From positions 1 to 64,000 of the forward strand of contig QHPD01000102.1 in NCBI GenBank assembly GCA_003218975.1: a stretch of 64,000 nt of DNA, given 5' to 3'. The position numbers were made by a program, and so were the translations under genes. A model generated the notes under the pieces. That model searched no databases, was not told the origin of the DNA, and saw nothing but the letters and a program-made list of their open reading frames with translations. Below are positions 50,358-58,413 of the stretch, one piece after another (the first letter of the stretch is position 1; each line of letters starts with the position of its first letter). This DNA comes from Verrucomicrobiota bacterium (GTDB taxonomy: Bacteria; Verrucomicrobiota; Verrucomicrobiia; Chthoniobacterales; UBA10450).

Positions 50358-52691
50358 ATGAAAGAATTTTCCGGATGGATGCGCCCCCCGCTGTCTGCGA
50401 CTTGGGTTGCATTCATTTGCGCACTGCTCGGAGCGGCGTCGGCCCGGTCACAAGCTCCGCAGGCTTCACCGGGTGCTCCTGTCATCCGGTCCATCGAAGT
50501 GGAATACACAGGACCGGAGACGGTGAGCAAGGAGCGGATTCTGGCGCAGATGCGGATGAAAGTAGGCCAGCCATTCAGCAGCGCAATGGTGGAGCAAGAT
50601 GTGGAGGCGCTTTACAAGAGCGGTGCCGTTTTAAACGTCCGCATCTTTGCTGAGCCGGAAGGCGATGGCGTCAAAGTGATCGTTCGGGTGCAGACGCGTT
50701 CGATCGTGCGCGAGATTGTAATTGATGGAGCCGAACGCATCAAAGCGAAGAGGCTGCGCAAGGAAATCAAATTGCGACTCAACCAGCCGATCAAAGAAGA
50801 GCAATTGGAGGAAGCGCGCCAAAAAATAATCGAAGTTTATCAGGCGCACGGCTTTACCGATGTCAACGTGCAGTTCCGTGTCGATCCGATTGACGAGCGG
50901 CGCGGGACTGCGCGGGTCGTTTTCACCGTCAACGAAGGAGCGAAAGGCGCGGTGAGCCAAATCCGTTTCGAGGGCAACCTACATTTCAGCGACTGGCGGT
51001 TGCGCAAGGAGATGAAAACGAAGCGCAAAACGATCGTTTCGTTTATTGATAAATCGGGCCGGCTCGACGAGGCGCAGTTGCAACAGGATCTGGATAGCAT
51101 CCGTGAGTGGTATCAGAACCATGGCTTCATTGATGTGGAAATTAAAGATGTGCGCCGAGAACGGAACACCAAGGGCACGCTCACTATCACGATCGTGATT
51201 GCGGAAGGTCCACAGTATCACGTAGGCAAGGTCACCGTTTCGGGAGAGAAAGTGGCGAAGGAAGAAAGTATCCGTGCACTGTTAAAAATGAAGGAGGGCA
51301 GCGTTTATTCGCCGAAACAGTTGCACGACGATGCAAAAGCGGTGGCCGATGCTTACGGCAGCGGCGGTTACGTCGATCTTGTGATTACCCCGGAAAGCAC
51401 GCCAGCCGGTCCTGCCCTTGTGGATGTGCATTATAAGATTGAGGAAGGCGAACGCTCGTTTGTGAATCGAGTCACTATTGCTGGTAACACGCGCACGAAG
51501 GATAAGGTCATCCGCCGGGAAGTTCTCGTTGCGCCGGGAGATGTCTTCAACACCGTTCGAGCAGACCTGACTAAGAAGCGTCTGGAGAATCTCGGGTATT
51601 TTTCCAAAGTGGAAACTTACCCCGAAGAGACGGATGTCCCCGGCCGGAAAGACCTCACAATTTTGGTGCAAGAGAAGCGCACCGGCTCGTTCAGTTTTGG
51701 GGCGGGTTTCAGCACGATTGATCAATTGGTTGGATTCGCGGAACTGACGCAAGGCAATTTCGATTTGTTCAACTGGCCCACCTTTACCGGCGGCGGCCAG
51801 AAATTCCGGTTGCGCGTCCAGTACGGCACCCAGCGCAAGGATTTTCTTCTTAACGTGACTGAGCCGTATTTCCTCGATCGAAGGTTGTCGTTGAGCGGCC
51901 AGCTTTTTTACACGGAGGCAGATTACTTGAGCGTCGAATACAACCAACGCAATTATGGGTTCACAATCGATCTGCGCAAACCCATTACTTCCTTTATTTA
52001 CGTGAGCCTGGGTTATCAGCTCCAGGACATCGATATTTTTGATGTGTCCTCCGGGGCCTCCGCGTTCATTAAGTCACAGGAGGGTTCGTTTACCGAAAGC
52101 AAGATCATAAGCAGCGTCGTGTTCGACCGGCGCGACAATGCGTTGCTCACGCGGACTGGGCAACGCATCACCCTTGCGCCTTTTGTTGCGGGTGGTTTTC
52201 TGGGTGGCAACACTCAGATCTACGGATGGGACCTGGAGGGATCGCAATATTTTCGTCTCAAGTGGGACACCATCCTGCTCATCAACGGTGAAATTGCGAC
52301 GGTTGATAATTGGGGAAATGGCAGCGGGGTTCCAATCTTCGAGCGCCTTTATCTTGGCGGCGCAAACAACCTCCGCGGATTTCCCTACCGCGAAGTTGGC
52401 CCGCAAGATGTCACTGGCGAACCAATAGGCGGTCTATCAATGGCTCGGGCGACGGTTGAATGGACTTTCCCGATCATCGAAAAAGCGCGTGGCGCAATTT
52501 TTTACGACACTGGTTTTGTCAATAGTGACGCCTGGTCCTTTGGCTTCAAGCATATCGCCTCCGATGTCGGTGTGGGGATTCGACTCAATCTGCCTATCGG
52601 CCCGTTGCGCCTTGACTATGGGTATCCGCTTCAACGCGATGGCTACAATGGCGGCGGCCATTTCAATTTCAGTGTTGGTTACCAATTTTGA
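50358..52691 (+). CDS. bamA: outer membrane protein assembly factor BamA
   Basis: 777 residues. A signal segment (TWVAFICALLGAASARS) leads to five POTRA domains (about 45-420; for example IRSIEVEYTGPETVSKERILAQMRMKVGQPFS, VRQIRFEGN-like VSQIRFEGNLHFSDWRL, VTIAGNTRTKDKVIRREVLVAPGD), then an Omp85 beta-barrel with QEKRTGSFSFGAGFSTIDQL, IFERLYLGGANNLRGFPYREVGP (the VRGF-type L6 motif, here LRGF) and a C-terminal Phe in SVGYQF. It inserts outer-membrane proteins. skp follows 55 bp later, the usual partner order. Confidence 0.96.
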   Translation: MKEFSGWMRPPLSATWVAFICALLGAASARSQAPQASPGAPVIRSIEVEYTGPETVSKERILAQMRMKVGQPFSSAMVEQDVEALYKSGAVLNVRIFAEPEGDGVKVIVRVQTRSIVREIVIDGAERIKAKRLRKEIKLRLNQPIKEEQLEEARQKIIEVYQAHGFTDVNVQFRVDPIDERRGTARVVFTVNEGAKGAVSQIRFEGNLHFSDWRLRKEMKTKRKTIVSFIDKSGRLDEAQLQQDLDSIREWYQNHGFIDVEIKDVRRERNTKGTLTITIVIAEGPQYHVGKVTVSGEKVAKEESIRALLKMKEGSVYSPKQLHDDAKAVADAYGSGGYVDLVITPESTPAGPALVDVHYKIEEGERSFVNRVTIAGNTRTKDKVIRREVLVAPGDVFNTVRADLTKKRLENLGYFSKVETYPEETDVPGRKDLTILVQEKRTGSFSFGAGFSTIDQLVGFAELTQGNFDLFNWPTFTGGGQKFRLRVQYGTQRKDFLLNVTEPYFLDRRLSLSGQLFYTEADYLSVEYNQRNYGFTIDLRKPITSFIYVSLGYQLQDIDIFDVSSGASAFIKSQEGSFTESKIISSVVFDRRDNALLTRTGQRITLAPFVAGGFLGGNTQIYGWDLEGSQYFRLKWDTILLINGEIATVDNWGNGSGVPIFERLYLGGANNLRGFPYREVGPQDVTGEPIGGLSMARATVEWTFPIIEKARGAIFYDTGFVNSDAWSFGFKHIASDVGVGIRLNLPIGPLRLDYGYPLQRDGYNGGGHFNFSVGYQF

Positions 52692-52746
52692 ACAAATATA
52701 AATGGTTGCAGTCTAACGCGGTTCCATCGACCGTTACCTCCGTTTT

Positions 52747-53379
52747 ATGAAGAAGTTTGTTTCCATGCTGTTTGGCTTGACGCTGGCCTTTCCGATTGCG
52801 GCCTTTGCGCAAGGCACACTAAAAATCGGAACCGTCGATGTGAGGCGCGCGTTTGATGAGTATACCAGGAAGAAAGAGGCGGACGCGAAATTGAACGACG
52901 CCAGAAACGCTGCTCAAAAGGAATTTACCGATCGGGCTGACGCCTACAAGAAAGTACTGGATGAGATCAATAACTTGAACAAGCAACTGGAGTCGCCAGC
53001 GCTGAACGCCGAAAAGAAAACTCAAACCGCCAAGGAGCGTGACGACAAGATCGCCAACATCAAAAACATGGAGCGGGAGATCAATGATTTCCGCCAGACC
53101 CGCGAGCGGCAGTTGCAAGAACAGGCGATGCGCATGCGAGAAGGCATTGTGAAAGAGATCACCGACGTAGTGATGGAGAAGGTCAAAGCCAAAAATCTGG
53201 ATCTCGTGTTCGATAAATCGGGCATGAGCATTAACGGTGTTCCTGTTGTGATGTACGCACCCGATAATGATGATTTTACCAATGAGGTCGTTGCCGCCCT
53301 AAACAAGCCGGGCCGCGCCAGCGCAAGTTCGATCTCAACCAGTCCGTCTCCGTCGCCAGCAAGAGCGTCGAGACCGTAG
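52747..53379 (+). CDS. skp: Skp/OmpH-family periplasmic chaperone
   Basis: 210 residues. Signal peptide (MLFGLTLAFPIAAFAQG) then KIGTVDVRRAFDEYTRKKEADAKL and a long charged coiled coil (about 40-140), ending in VMEKVKAKNLDLVFDKSGMSINGVPVVMYAPDNDDFTNEV. This is the OmpH fold that holds unfolded outer-membrane proteins in the periplasm. The C-terminus carries a Ser/Pro/Ala low-complexity tail that is not usual for Skp. It follows bamA and ends before a strong hairpin. Confidence 0.9.
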   Translation: MKKFVSMLFGLTLAFPIAAFAQGTLKIGTVDVRRAFDEYTRKKEADAKLNDARNAAQKEFTDRADAYKKVLDEINNLNKQLESPALNAEKKTQTAKERDDKIANIKNMEREINDFRQTRERQLQEQAMRMREGIVKEITDVVMEKVKAKNLDLVFDKSGMSINGVPVVMYAPDNDDFTNEVVAALNKPGRASASSISTSPSPSPARASRP

Positions 53380-53398
53380 CTTTAATTGCAACGAGTTC

Positions 53399-53430
53399 AA
53401 ATACACGCGAGCCCAAGCTCGCGTGTATTT
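53399..53430 (+). terminator. 14-bp perfect hairpin after skp
   Basis: AAATACACGCGAGC (53399-53412), loop ccaa, GCTCGCGTGTATTT (53417-53430): perfect 14-bp stem ending in a short T run, 20 bp after the skp stop codon. A likely intrinsic terminator for bamA-skp. The A-rich left side would let it work in both directions. Confidence 0.65.
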
Positions 53431-53497
53431 TCGTACAGTGAAAAGCAGACGCCTACTCCGGTCTCAATTCGTTTGCCAACGGCTACAAAATGCGAGC

Positions 53498-54346
53498 ATG
53501 TGGGGTTGCCCGCTGTGGATTGTAGATCGGACTCGATTGCGGCCACACCAGTCAGCCGCAATTGGGCTTCTTCTCCTTTTTGCTTCGGCGCTTACGTCGG
53601 TTGGGGCGAGTTGGCAATCAACTCTCACGAAAGATCCGCCCGGTAATTTTCCTGAGCTGCGACCTCTTCGTGCAACATACCGGTTCGGATGGGCGGGTTT
53701 TACCGCAGCTACGAGCGAAATCCATTTCACAAAATCCTCGGAAAACAAGTTTCAACTCGATGGCACAGGACGGACTATCGGCCTCGTGCGTGCCTTGTGG
53801 AAGCTGGACGCGGACTACCATGCAGTCGCCGATCAGGAAACGTTGCGCCCTATCGAAGCACGGCAAACGGAGAATTATCGATCTAGGAAAATCGCAACCC
53901 ATCTTGCTTTTACAAGCAACGGGGTCACTCGGACGAAAACAGAAAGCCAGACAGGCTCCCCCGGAACAAAGGCACGCCAATTCCGCTTTGCTGACCTCTT
54001 CGATATGCATTCGGCGATACTTTATTTGCGGAGTCAGCCACTCAAAAACGGAGATGTTTACCGGCTTGTCGTTTATCCCGCCAATAACGCCTATCTTGCT
54101 ATCACTACAGTAATTAGCCGGGACAGAATTTCCGTTCAGGCAGGCGCCTACAAGGCCATCAAAATCGATTTGCAACTGAAGCGGATCGGGAAGCACTTGG
54201 AATTGGAACCACACCGGAAATTTCGTCGGGCCACGATCTGGGTCTCGGACGATGCCGACCGGATTCTGCTTCGCATTGAAGCTCAAATTTTCGTCGGCAC
54301 AGTTTGGGCCGAGCTACAATCGCTGCAATTCGACAATCCACGATAG
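53498..54346 (+). CDS. DUF3108 family exported protein
   Basis: About 282 residues. After a hydrophobic N-terminal segment (SAAIGLLLLFASALTSVGA) comes LRATYRFGWAGFTAATSEIHFT, RTIGLVRALWKLDADYHAVADQETLRPIEARQTENYRSRKIATHLAF, and RRATIWVSDDADRILLRIEAQIFVGTVWAELQ. The F-G-x-x-x-x-A(G)-x2-x-F...D...P and final SxD-x-R-x-P-L-x-I-like stretch fit the DUF3108 group of periplasmic proteins of unknown role. ATG at 53498 chosen. It follows a terminator and is likely transcribed on its own. Confidence 0.75.
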   Translation: MWGCPLWIVDRTRLRPHQSAAIGLLLLFASALTSVGASWQSTLTKDPPGNFPELRPLRATYRFGWAGFTAATSEIHFTKSSENKFQLDGTGRTIGLVRALWKLDADYHAVADQETLRPIEARQTENYRSRKIATHLAFTSNGVTRTKTESQTGSPGTKARQFRFADLFDMHSAILYLRSQPLKNGDVYRLVVYPANNAYLAITTVISRDRISVQAGAYKAIKIDLQLKRIGKHLELEPHRKFRRATIWVSDDADRILLRIEAQIFVGTVWAELQSLQFDNPR

Positions 54347-54398
54347 AACCGTAGGGGAAGCGGATAGCTTTCCCGCCAAGCCTTCGGGAGGTCAACAA

Positions 54399-55136
54399 CT
54401 ACTCGGGAACCCATTCGCCACGCACAGGCGGCGGCGGTCGAAAGCGTCGCCGCGACGGATCATAGACTGGTTCGCGTGGCGGCGGCAGCAAGCGGAGCGC
54501 GGCGATCGTTTCCAGATCGAGCTGGCCAGTAATGGGAAGGTGTGTTCGTGCCTGGTAGGCGCGCAGGGAAAATTCCATTTCCGTGCTGTAGGCACCGTCG
54601 ATTTCTCCTCGATACAGGCCGCGACGGCCTAGGGCTATTTGCGCAGAGACGATGACTTTGCGTTGCACCTCTAAAGGTGCCTTCTCATATGGGGTTCCGG
54701 GAAGGAGTCCTGCGCCCGGCGAAGCGCTTGGATACACAGGGCTGGACGGATAAACCTGTCGATCTTGTGGTGCGTTTGCAAAAGGCTGAACTGGCGCCGG
54801 CGTCGCACTTGCTCCCGGGCGGGTAGACTGCTCGCCGGGATTTATGGCGCCGAGACCGGGTGACGGACTGGGTTTTGTCTCGCGCCGTGCCACGCCTGAA
54901 GAATCAATGCCAAGGGACTGCAATGTTTCACCATTAAGTTCGCCGTTTACTGTGAGCCCATTACGGATTTGGTAGCGACGAATCGCTGCGGTAAGATTTG
55001 CGCTCGGTTCACCGGTGATCTCTCCATAATAAAATCCCTGGTCCTTCAGCGCCTGCTGAACGCTCTCAATCATTTGGTCCGCGTACGCGAGCGCAATCCA
55101 ACCAAGGAAGATGATCGCGCCCACTTTGGTCTTCAT
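54399..55136 (-). CDS. exported protein with two peptidoglycan-binding domains
   Basis: 245 residues. A signal peptide (GAIIFLGWIALAYA) is followed by a PG_binding_1 domain (ESVQQALKDQGFYYGEITGEPSANLTAAIRRYQIRNGLTVNGELNGETLQSLGI), a Pro/Ser/Ala-rich linker of about 75 residues, and a second one (IVSAQIALGRRGLYRGEIDGAYSTEMEFSLRAYQARTHLPITGQLDLETIAAL). No catalytic domain is attached. It is the last gene of the UBact-prcB-prcA-amidase run and 36 bp from the amidase gene, so it may help localise that enzyme. Confidence 0.85.
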   Translation of the reverse strand: MKTKVGAIIFLGWIALAYADQMIESVQQALKDQGFYYGEITGEPSANLTAAIRRYQIRNGLTVNGELNGETLQSLGIDSSGVARRETKPSPSPGLGAINPGEQSTRPGASATPAPVQPFANAPQDRQVYPSSPVYPSASPGAGLLPGTPYEKAPLEVQRKVIVSAQIALGRRGLYRGEIDGAYSTEMEFSLRAYQARTHLPITGQLDLETIAALRLLPPPREPVYDPSRRRFRPPPPVRGEWVPE

Positions 55137-55172
55137 GGAATGTTATTTTTGACGCTTTGCATTCTCGCCTAT

Positions 55173-55985
55173 TCAGTGCTGTTCCGCATTTGTAACGGCA
55201 ATTGTTGATTGACGCTGCTTCACTGCATCGCGGTAGCGCAAAATTCCGTCGCTGACCGCCGCGGCAATTTCCTCCCGGTAATCTTCGCTGGCGAGCTTGG
55301 AAATGTCCTCTTTATTCGTAAGAAATCCACCTTCTACCAGAACAGCGGGGCAAGTGACATTTGAGATCACAAAGAACTGTTTCGCCTTGGTGCCCCGGTC
55401 GAGCGCCCGCGTGCGTGCCACCAGCGCTCCCTGAATAAAAGCGGCAAGGCTTTGGCTTTCAAAATTTGGCGATTCGGAAAGTGCGCGCCACAGAAAAGGC
55501 AGCCACGAAGCCGCGAATGAGCCCCCAGTAATTTGATGGGCCGCGTAATAAGTTTCGACTCCAGTGGAAACGGGCCGGTTATCTTCGTTGAAATGAATGC
55601 TTATCAGGATGGAATCTCGTACGCGATTGGCGAGCGCCGCGCGATCGGCCAGTGAAACATAGCTGTCGCCCACGCGCGTCATCACGGTAGCGATCCCGTC
55701 CGCCTCCAATAGCCGTTCGATCCGTCGGGCCACATCCAGGGTCAGATCTTTTTCAAGCACGCCACCGCAGATGGCACCCGAGTCTTGGCCGCCGTGGCCG
55801 GGATCAAGAACTACTACTACGAACGGCTTAGGCGTGGGCTGCGGCTGCGCGATCTGCGGTTTCACCGGCCGCTGCCGCCCCGGGATTCGCTGCATCCAGA
55901 CGAAGGAGGCGATCATCAGCAACAACCCTGCCAAGGCCAGTATGCTCCCTATGGTTTGTCTTGCTCGTGGTCTTTGGCCGAACAT
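55173..55985 (-). CDS. N-acetylmuramoyl-L-alanine amidase (Amidase_3)
   Basis: 270 residues. An N-terminal membrane anchor (TIGSILALAGLLLMIASFVW) leads to a zinc amidase: VVVLDPGHGGQDSGAI (zinc His), a Glu in GGVLEKDLTLDVARRIERLL, ILISIHFNEDNRPV (zinc His) and the catalytic Glu in PAVLVEGGFLTNKED. It cleaves the amide between MurNAc and L-Ala in peptidoglycan. It lies 13 bp downstream of prcA on the same strand, an unexpected partner for proteasome genes. Confidence 0.92.
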   Translation of the reverse strand: MFGQRPRARQTIGSILALAGLLLMIASFVWMQRIPGRQRPVKPQIAQPQPTPKPFVVVVLDPGHGGQDSGAICGGVLEKDLTLDVARRIERLLEADGIATVMTRVGDSYVSLADRAALANRVRDSILISIHFNEDNRPVSTGVETYYAAHQITGGSFAASWLPFLWRALSESPNFESQSLAAFIQGALVARTRALDRGTKAKQFFVISNVTCPAVLVEGGFLTNKEDISKLASEDYREEIAAAVSDGILRYRDAVKQRQSTIAVTNAEQH

Positions 55986-55998
55986 TTCTCTCCATATT

Positions 55999-56778
55999 TT
56001 ATTCGTGAATCAATGCGCGCAGTTCCTTATCCAGTAATGAACGATAGCGAATTGCCCGGCTCGCGTCGCGCTCAAGTATTCCGGCTTCAACTCCAGCTTT
56101 GGCGAGTTGCTCCTGTCGATATTTCGTAATGGCGGTGCGTTCCGGAAGTTCTTTTGCGTCGCTTGTCTGCAAAGTCATATGTCCAATGCTCCAGGCATCG
56201 AGCCCGGATTTGAGCGCTGCTTCAAAACCGGCGTCCGGCGAATGTTCGGCTTGCAGAAATGATTCCATCTGCTCGCTCGATTGCCGGGTTCCGCTCAGCA
56301 CAGCGAAATCCCGCCGCGCCTGCGTGAAGGTTGCGCCGTTGCTTGCAATCTCGCCGTCATAATCGACCCGCAGGAACAAATCTTCTTCAGGCCGATCGCC
56401 GACCTCGGCAAAAAGCATCCGCGCCAGATAAGGCGCGCCATATACCTGTTCGAACGCCCCCTTCATCACCGGACTGAGCGAATAATGCACCAGCCGCCGC
56501 AGCGAAACATCGGCCGCTGAGCGAGTGAAGCCTTCGGTGCTAGCCAGCTCGATGGCCGCCATCCGCAGCCGCTCGATGTCCCCTGGATGACCAATGGCGC
56601 CCATGGCAATGCGGTCGTAAATCTCAAAAAGTTTCTGCCGTCTCTGACCGAAGGTGAGAAACAAGATGCCATCGCGATAGCCAAGCGCCACGATAGGACT
56701 GCCCGAGGCGAGCTGCATTTCGATGTACTCGCGGCGGTTGGCGATCGCTTCAACCCAACGATACGGCTCTTCGATCAT
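55999..56778 (-). CDS. prcA: proteasome alpha-type subunit
   Basis: 259 residues of Ntn-hydrolase fold without a catalytic N-terminal Thr. EEPYRWVEAIANRREYIEMQLASGSPIVALGYRDGILFLTF, RIAMGAIGHPGDIERLRMAAIELASTEGFTRS and PYLARMLFAEVGD are recognisable alpha-subunit stretches. The N-terminal helix that gates the pore is present. It overlaps prcB by four bases (ATGA). Bacterial alpha subunits of this divergent, non-actinobacterial type occur with UBact. The ring-shaped unfoldase that would dock on it is not in the window. Confidence 0.85.
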   Translation of the reverse strand: MIEEPYRWVEAIANRREYIEMQLASGSPIVALGYRDGILFLTFGQRRQKLFEIYDRIAMGAIGHPGDIERLRMAAIELASTEGFTRSAADVSLRRLVHYSLSPVMKGAFEQVYGAPYLARMLFAEVGDRPEEDLFLRVDYDGEIASNGATFTQARRDFAVLSGTRQSSEQMESFLQAEHSPDAGFEAALKSGLDAWSIGHMTLQTSDAKELPERTAITKYRQEQLAKAGVEAGILERDASRAIRYRSLLDKELRALIHE

Positions 56779-57602
56779 GCGACCGTTTCTTTAAACACGG
56801 CAGCGATTTTGCTTTCCGGCAAGGTCCTGATGCCTTCGCGCGAGACGATCTTGATGAGCGGATAGATTTTCCCGCTGCGATCCACGCCGCCCGTCGATGT
56901 GTCGGACTCCGCAGCCGTGTCCAGCGCGCGCAAGGCAATCGATATCGCTTCGTCCTCGCTCGTTTTTTGCAGCGGCTTCCCGCCCCAGTTATTTTCGTAA
57001 TAAAGAATGCCGCGCACGGCCGGCGACCCCGACCCGGTCGCGGCGTAGTCGGCCGCTTCAAACTGCGCGCCCATAGCGTCGTAAAAATAGAGTCGCGCCT
57101 CCGGTTTCGGATGAGAATTGTACGTCGCGAAAATCGGCACTACTACTCCCACTCCTTGCATGACGAAGCCGATGTTGTCCCGCAACAGCTTGGAAAGCGC
57201 GCGCACCTTGCCATCCACGCTCATTTCCTGTAGTTGCGTGCGTCGGAAATATTGAAACGAATGTTCGAGCACGCGCGCCATTTCCCACGCCGTCGCCGGC
57301 ACGCCTGCGATTGCCATGATCGATTGGCGATCGATTTCCAGTACTTTGTCGGCGCGATCGTAGACGACAGTATTGCCAGCCGTGGCGCGCCGATCGCCAG
57401 CCACTAGCACGCCGCCAGAAAACTTGAACGCGAGAATGGTAGTGGCCTCCGTTGGCTGCCACGATTTTTGGTGCGGCGTCGCCACCGGAGAAGTCGAAGT
57501 GACAGTCGCCGGAGCGAGTAACCCTTTGCGCCTGAGCAATGCGGGAAAATCGTCGGCCGTGCCGGAAAAATGTGGCCCAAGCGTCACCAGGGACGGCTCC
57601 AT
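56775..57602 (-). CDS. prcB: proteasome beta-type subunit
   Basis: 275 residues. A propeptide of 53 residues (containing DFPALLRRKGL, as in actinobacterial PrcB) precedes the catalytic N-terminus TTILAFKFSGG, with Thr54 as Thr1 of the mature enzyme, Asp in AGDRRAT as Asp17 and Lys in DRADKVLEI as Lys33: the full proteasomal triad. AIAGVPATAWEMARVLEHSF, YDAMGAQFEAADYAATGSGSPAVRGIL complete the fold. It is the proteolytic core of a 20S-type proteasome. Its ATG overlaps the stop of the UBact gene by one base (TAATG). Confidence 0.93.
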   Translation of the reverse strand: MEPSLVTLGPHFSGTADDFPALLRRKGLLAPATVTSTSPVATPHQKSWQPTEATTILAFKFSGGVLVAGDRRATAGNTVVYDRADKVLEIDRQSIMAIAGVPATAWEMARVLEHSFQYFRRTQLQEMSVDGKVRALSKLLRDNIGFVMQGVGVVVPIFATYNSHPKPEARLYFYDAMGAQFEAADYAATGSGSPAVRGILYYENNWGGKPLQKTSEDEAISIALRALDTAAESDTSTGGVDRSGKIYPLIKIVSREGIRTLPESKIAAVFKETVA

Positions 57603-57778
57603 TATTGGCCGGTGCGCTGGCGATAGCGCTTGGACTGGTTAGGATCGACCTTGCGCATTTTTTTTAAAAGATCCTTGGTGTCCGGCCGTGAAACGTCGGG
57701 TGAACGCGGGCCGCCGCCATCGCCTTGTTTGGGTCCCCACGGAACTGGATCGAGTGGCTTTTGAATGCGCTCTGGCAT
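57602..57778 (-). CDS. ubact: UBact, ubiquitin-like/Pup-like protein modifier
   Basis: 58 residues from the ATG at 57778: a short, charged, probably disordered protein opening MPERIQKPLDPVPWGPKQGD, with RSPDVSRPDTKDLLKKMRKV in the middle and the C-terminus DPNQSKRYRQRTGQ. This matches the UBact family described in Nitrospirae, Verrucomicrobia and related phyla: a Pup-like tag whose C-terminal Gln or Glu after Gly is joined to Lys of target proteins, sending them to the proteasome. A Gln end implies activation to Glu by a Dop-like deamidase first. Direct one-base overlap with prcB and the same strand as prcA support the call. A frame extension to 57811 is unlikely. Confidence 0.9.
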   Translation of the reverse strand: MPERIQKPLDPVPWGPKQGDGGGPRSPDVSRPDTKDLLKKMRKVDPNQSKRYRQRTGQ

Positions 57779-57783
57779 AAAAA

Positions 57784-57811
57784 AATCTAAGGGCAAATAT
57801 TGGAAAGGCAA
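57784..57811 (-). promoter_or_regulatory. possible promoter of the UBact-proteasome operon
   Basis: On the reverse strand TTGCCT (57806-57811) and TAGATT (57784-57789) are 16 bp apart, ending only 6 bases from the UBact ATG. No Shine-Dalgarno is present, so translation could be leaderless or use another mode. This is a weak call by eye. Confidence 0.25.
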
Positions 57812-57895
57812 GCGATCCCGCGCCGTGGGTCTCGCAAAATTCGGCTACCGCCCCACGCTTGCCAGGCAAAGCGGCCGATGCCAACATTCGGGAGG

Positions 57896-58378
57896 ATGAA
57901 GATCCTTCCTGTTGTTGCTGCTGCGTTTTTCTTCAGCGCGGGGCCGTTCCCTTCGGCGTGGGCGCAAGCGCCGTCGCCAGAATCGTTGAAATCGCCCGAG
58001 CATGCTCAACTCGAAATGTTGGCAAAAAAAATCGACGAACAGAACGCAAAGATCGACGCGCTCTCTCAGGAGATCCTGAAACTAGAACAGCAGCTTTCAC
58101 ACGTTCGCCCGGGCGTAATGATTGGAGAGAGCACGCCTGCGACTCCTACGGCAGGCGCTCCGGCCGAATCTGCGTCGCGTCCTGAGAATGGCAACACACA
58201 CGTGGTTGCCCGCGGCGAAACGCTCACATCTATCGCAAAATTGTACAGAGTAAGCGTGGATGAATTGCAAAAGGCCAATCACATCGAAGACGGCCGTAAA
58301 CTGCAGGCCGGACAGACAATCATCATTCCTGCGGCGTCATCGCCCGCGCCGTCTGTTTCCCCGCCACCACCCAATTAG
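57896..58378 (+). CDS. exported LysM-domain protein
   Basis: 160 residues. Signal peptide (ILPVVAAAFFFSAGPFPSAWA), a coiled coil (LEMLAKKIDEQNAKIDALSQEILKLEQQLSHV, about 38-70), a Pro/Ala spacer and a single LysM domain (THVVARGETLTSIAKLYRVSVDELQKANHIEDGRKLQAGQTIIIP) that binds glycan. A Pro-rich tail ends the protein. ATG at 57896, or 57878 with six more residues. It is divergent from the UBact operon with a spacer of about 115 bp. Confidence 0.85.
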   Translation: MKILPVVAAAFFFSAGPFPSAWAQAPSPESLKSPEHAQLEMLAKKIDEQNAKIDALSQEILKLEQQLSHVRPGVMIGESTPATPTAGAPAESASRPENGNTHVVARGETLTSIAKLYRVSVDELQKANHIEDGRKLQAGQTIIIPAASSPAPSVSPPPPN

Positions 58379-58379
58379 C

Positions 58380-58409
58380 AAGCGCGCTTGTGGTACGGAG
58401 CCGCTCCGT
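58380..58409. terminator. palindromes between two converging genes
   Basis: AAGCGCGCTT (58380-58389) and ACGGAG-ccg-CTCCGT (58395-58409) occupy the 35-bp gap between the LysM and ABC exporter genes. They may end both transcripts. A similar GGAGCGCTCC lies at 27747-27756. Confidence 0.4.
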
Positions 58410-58413
58410 TCAG

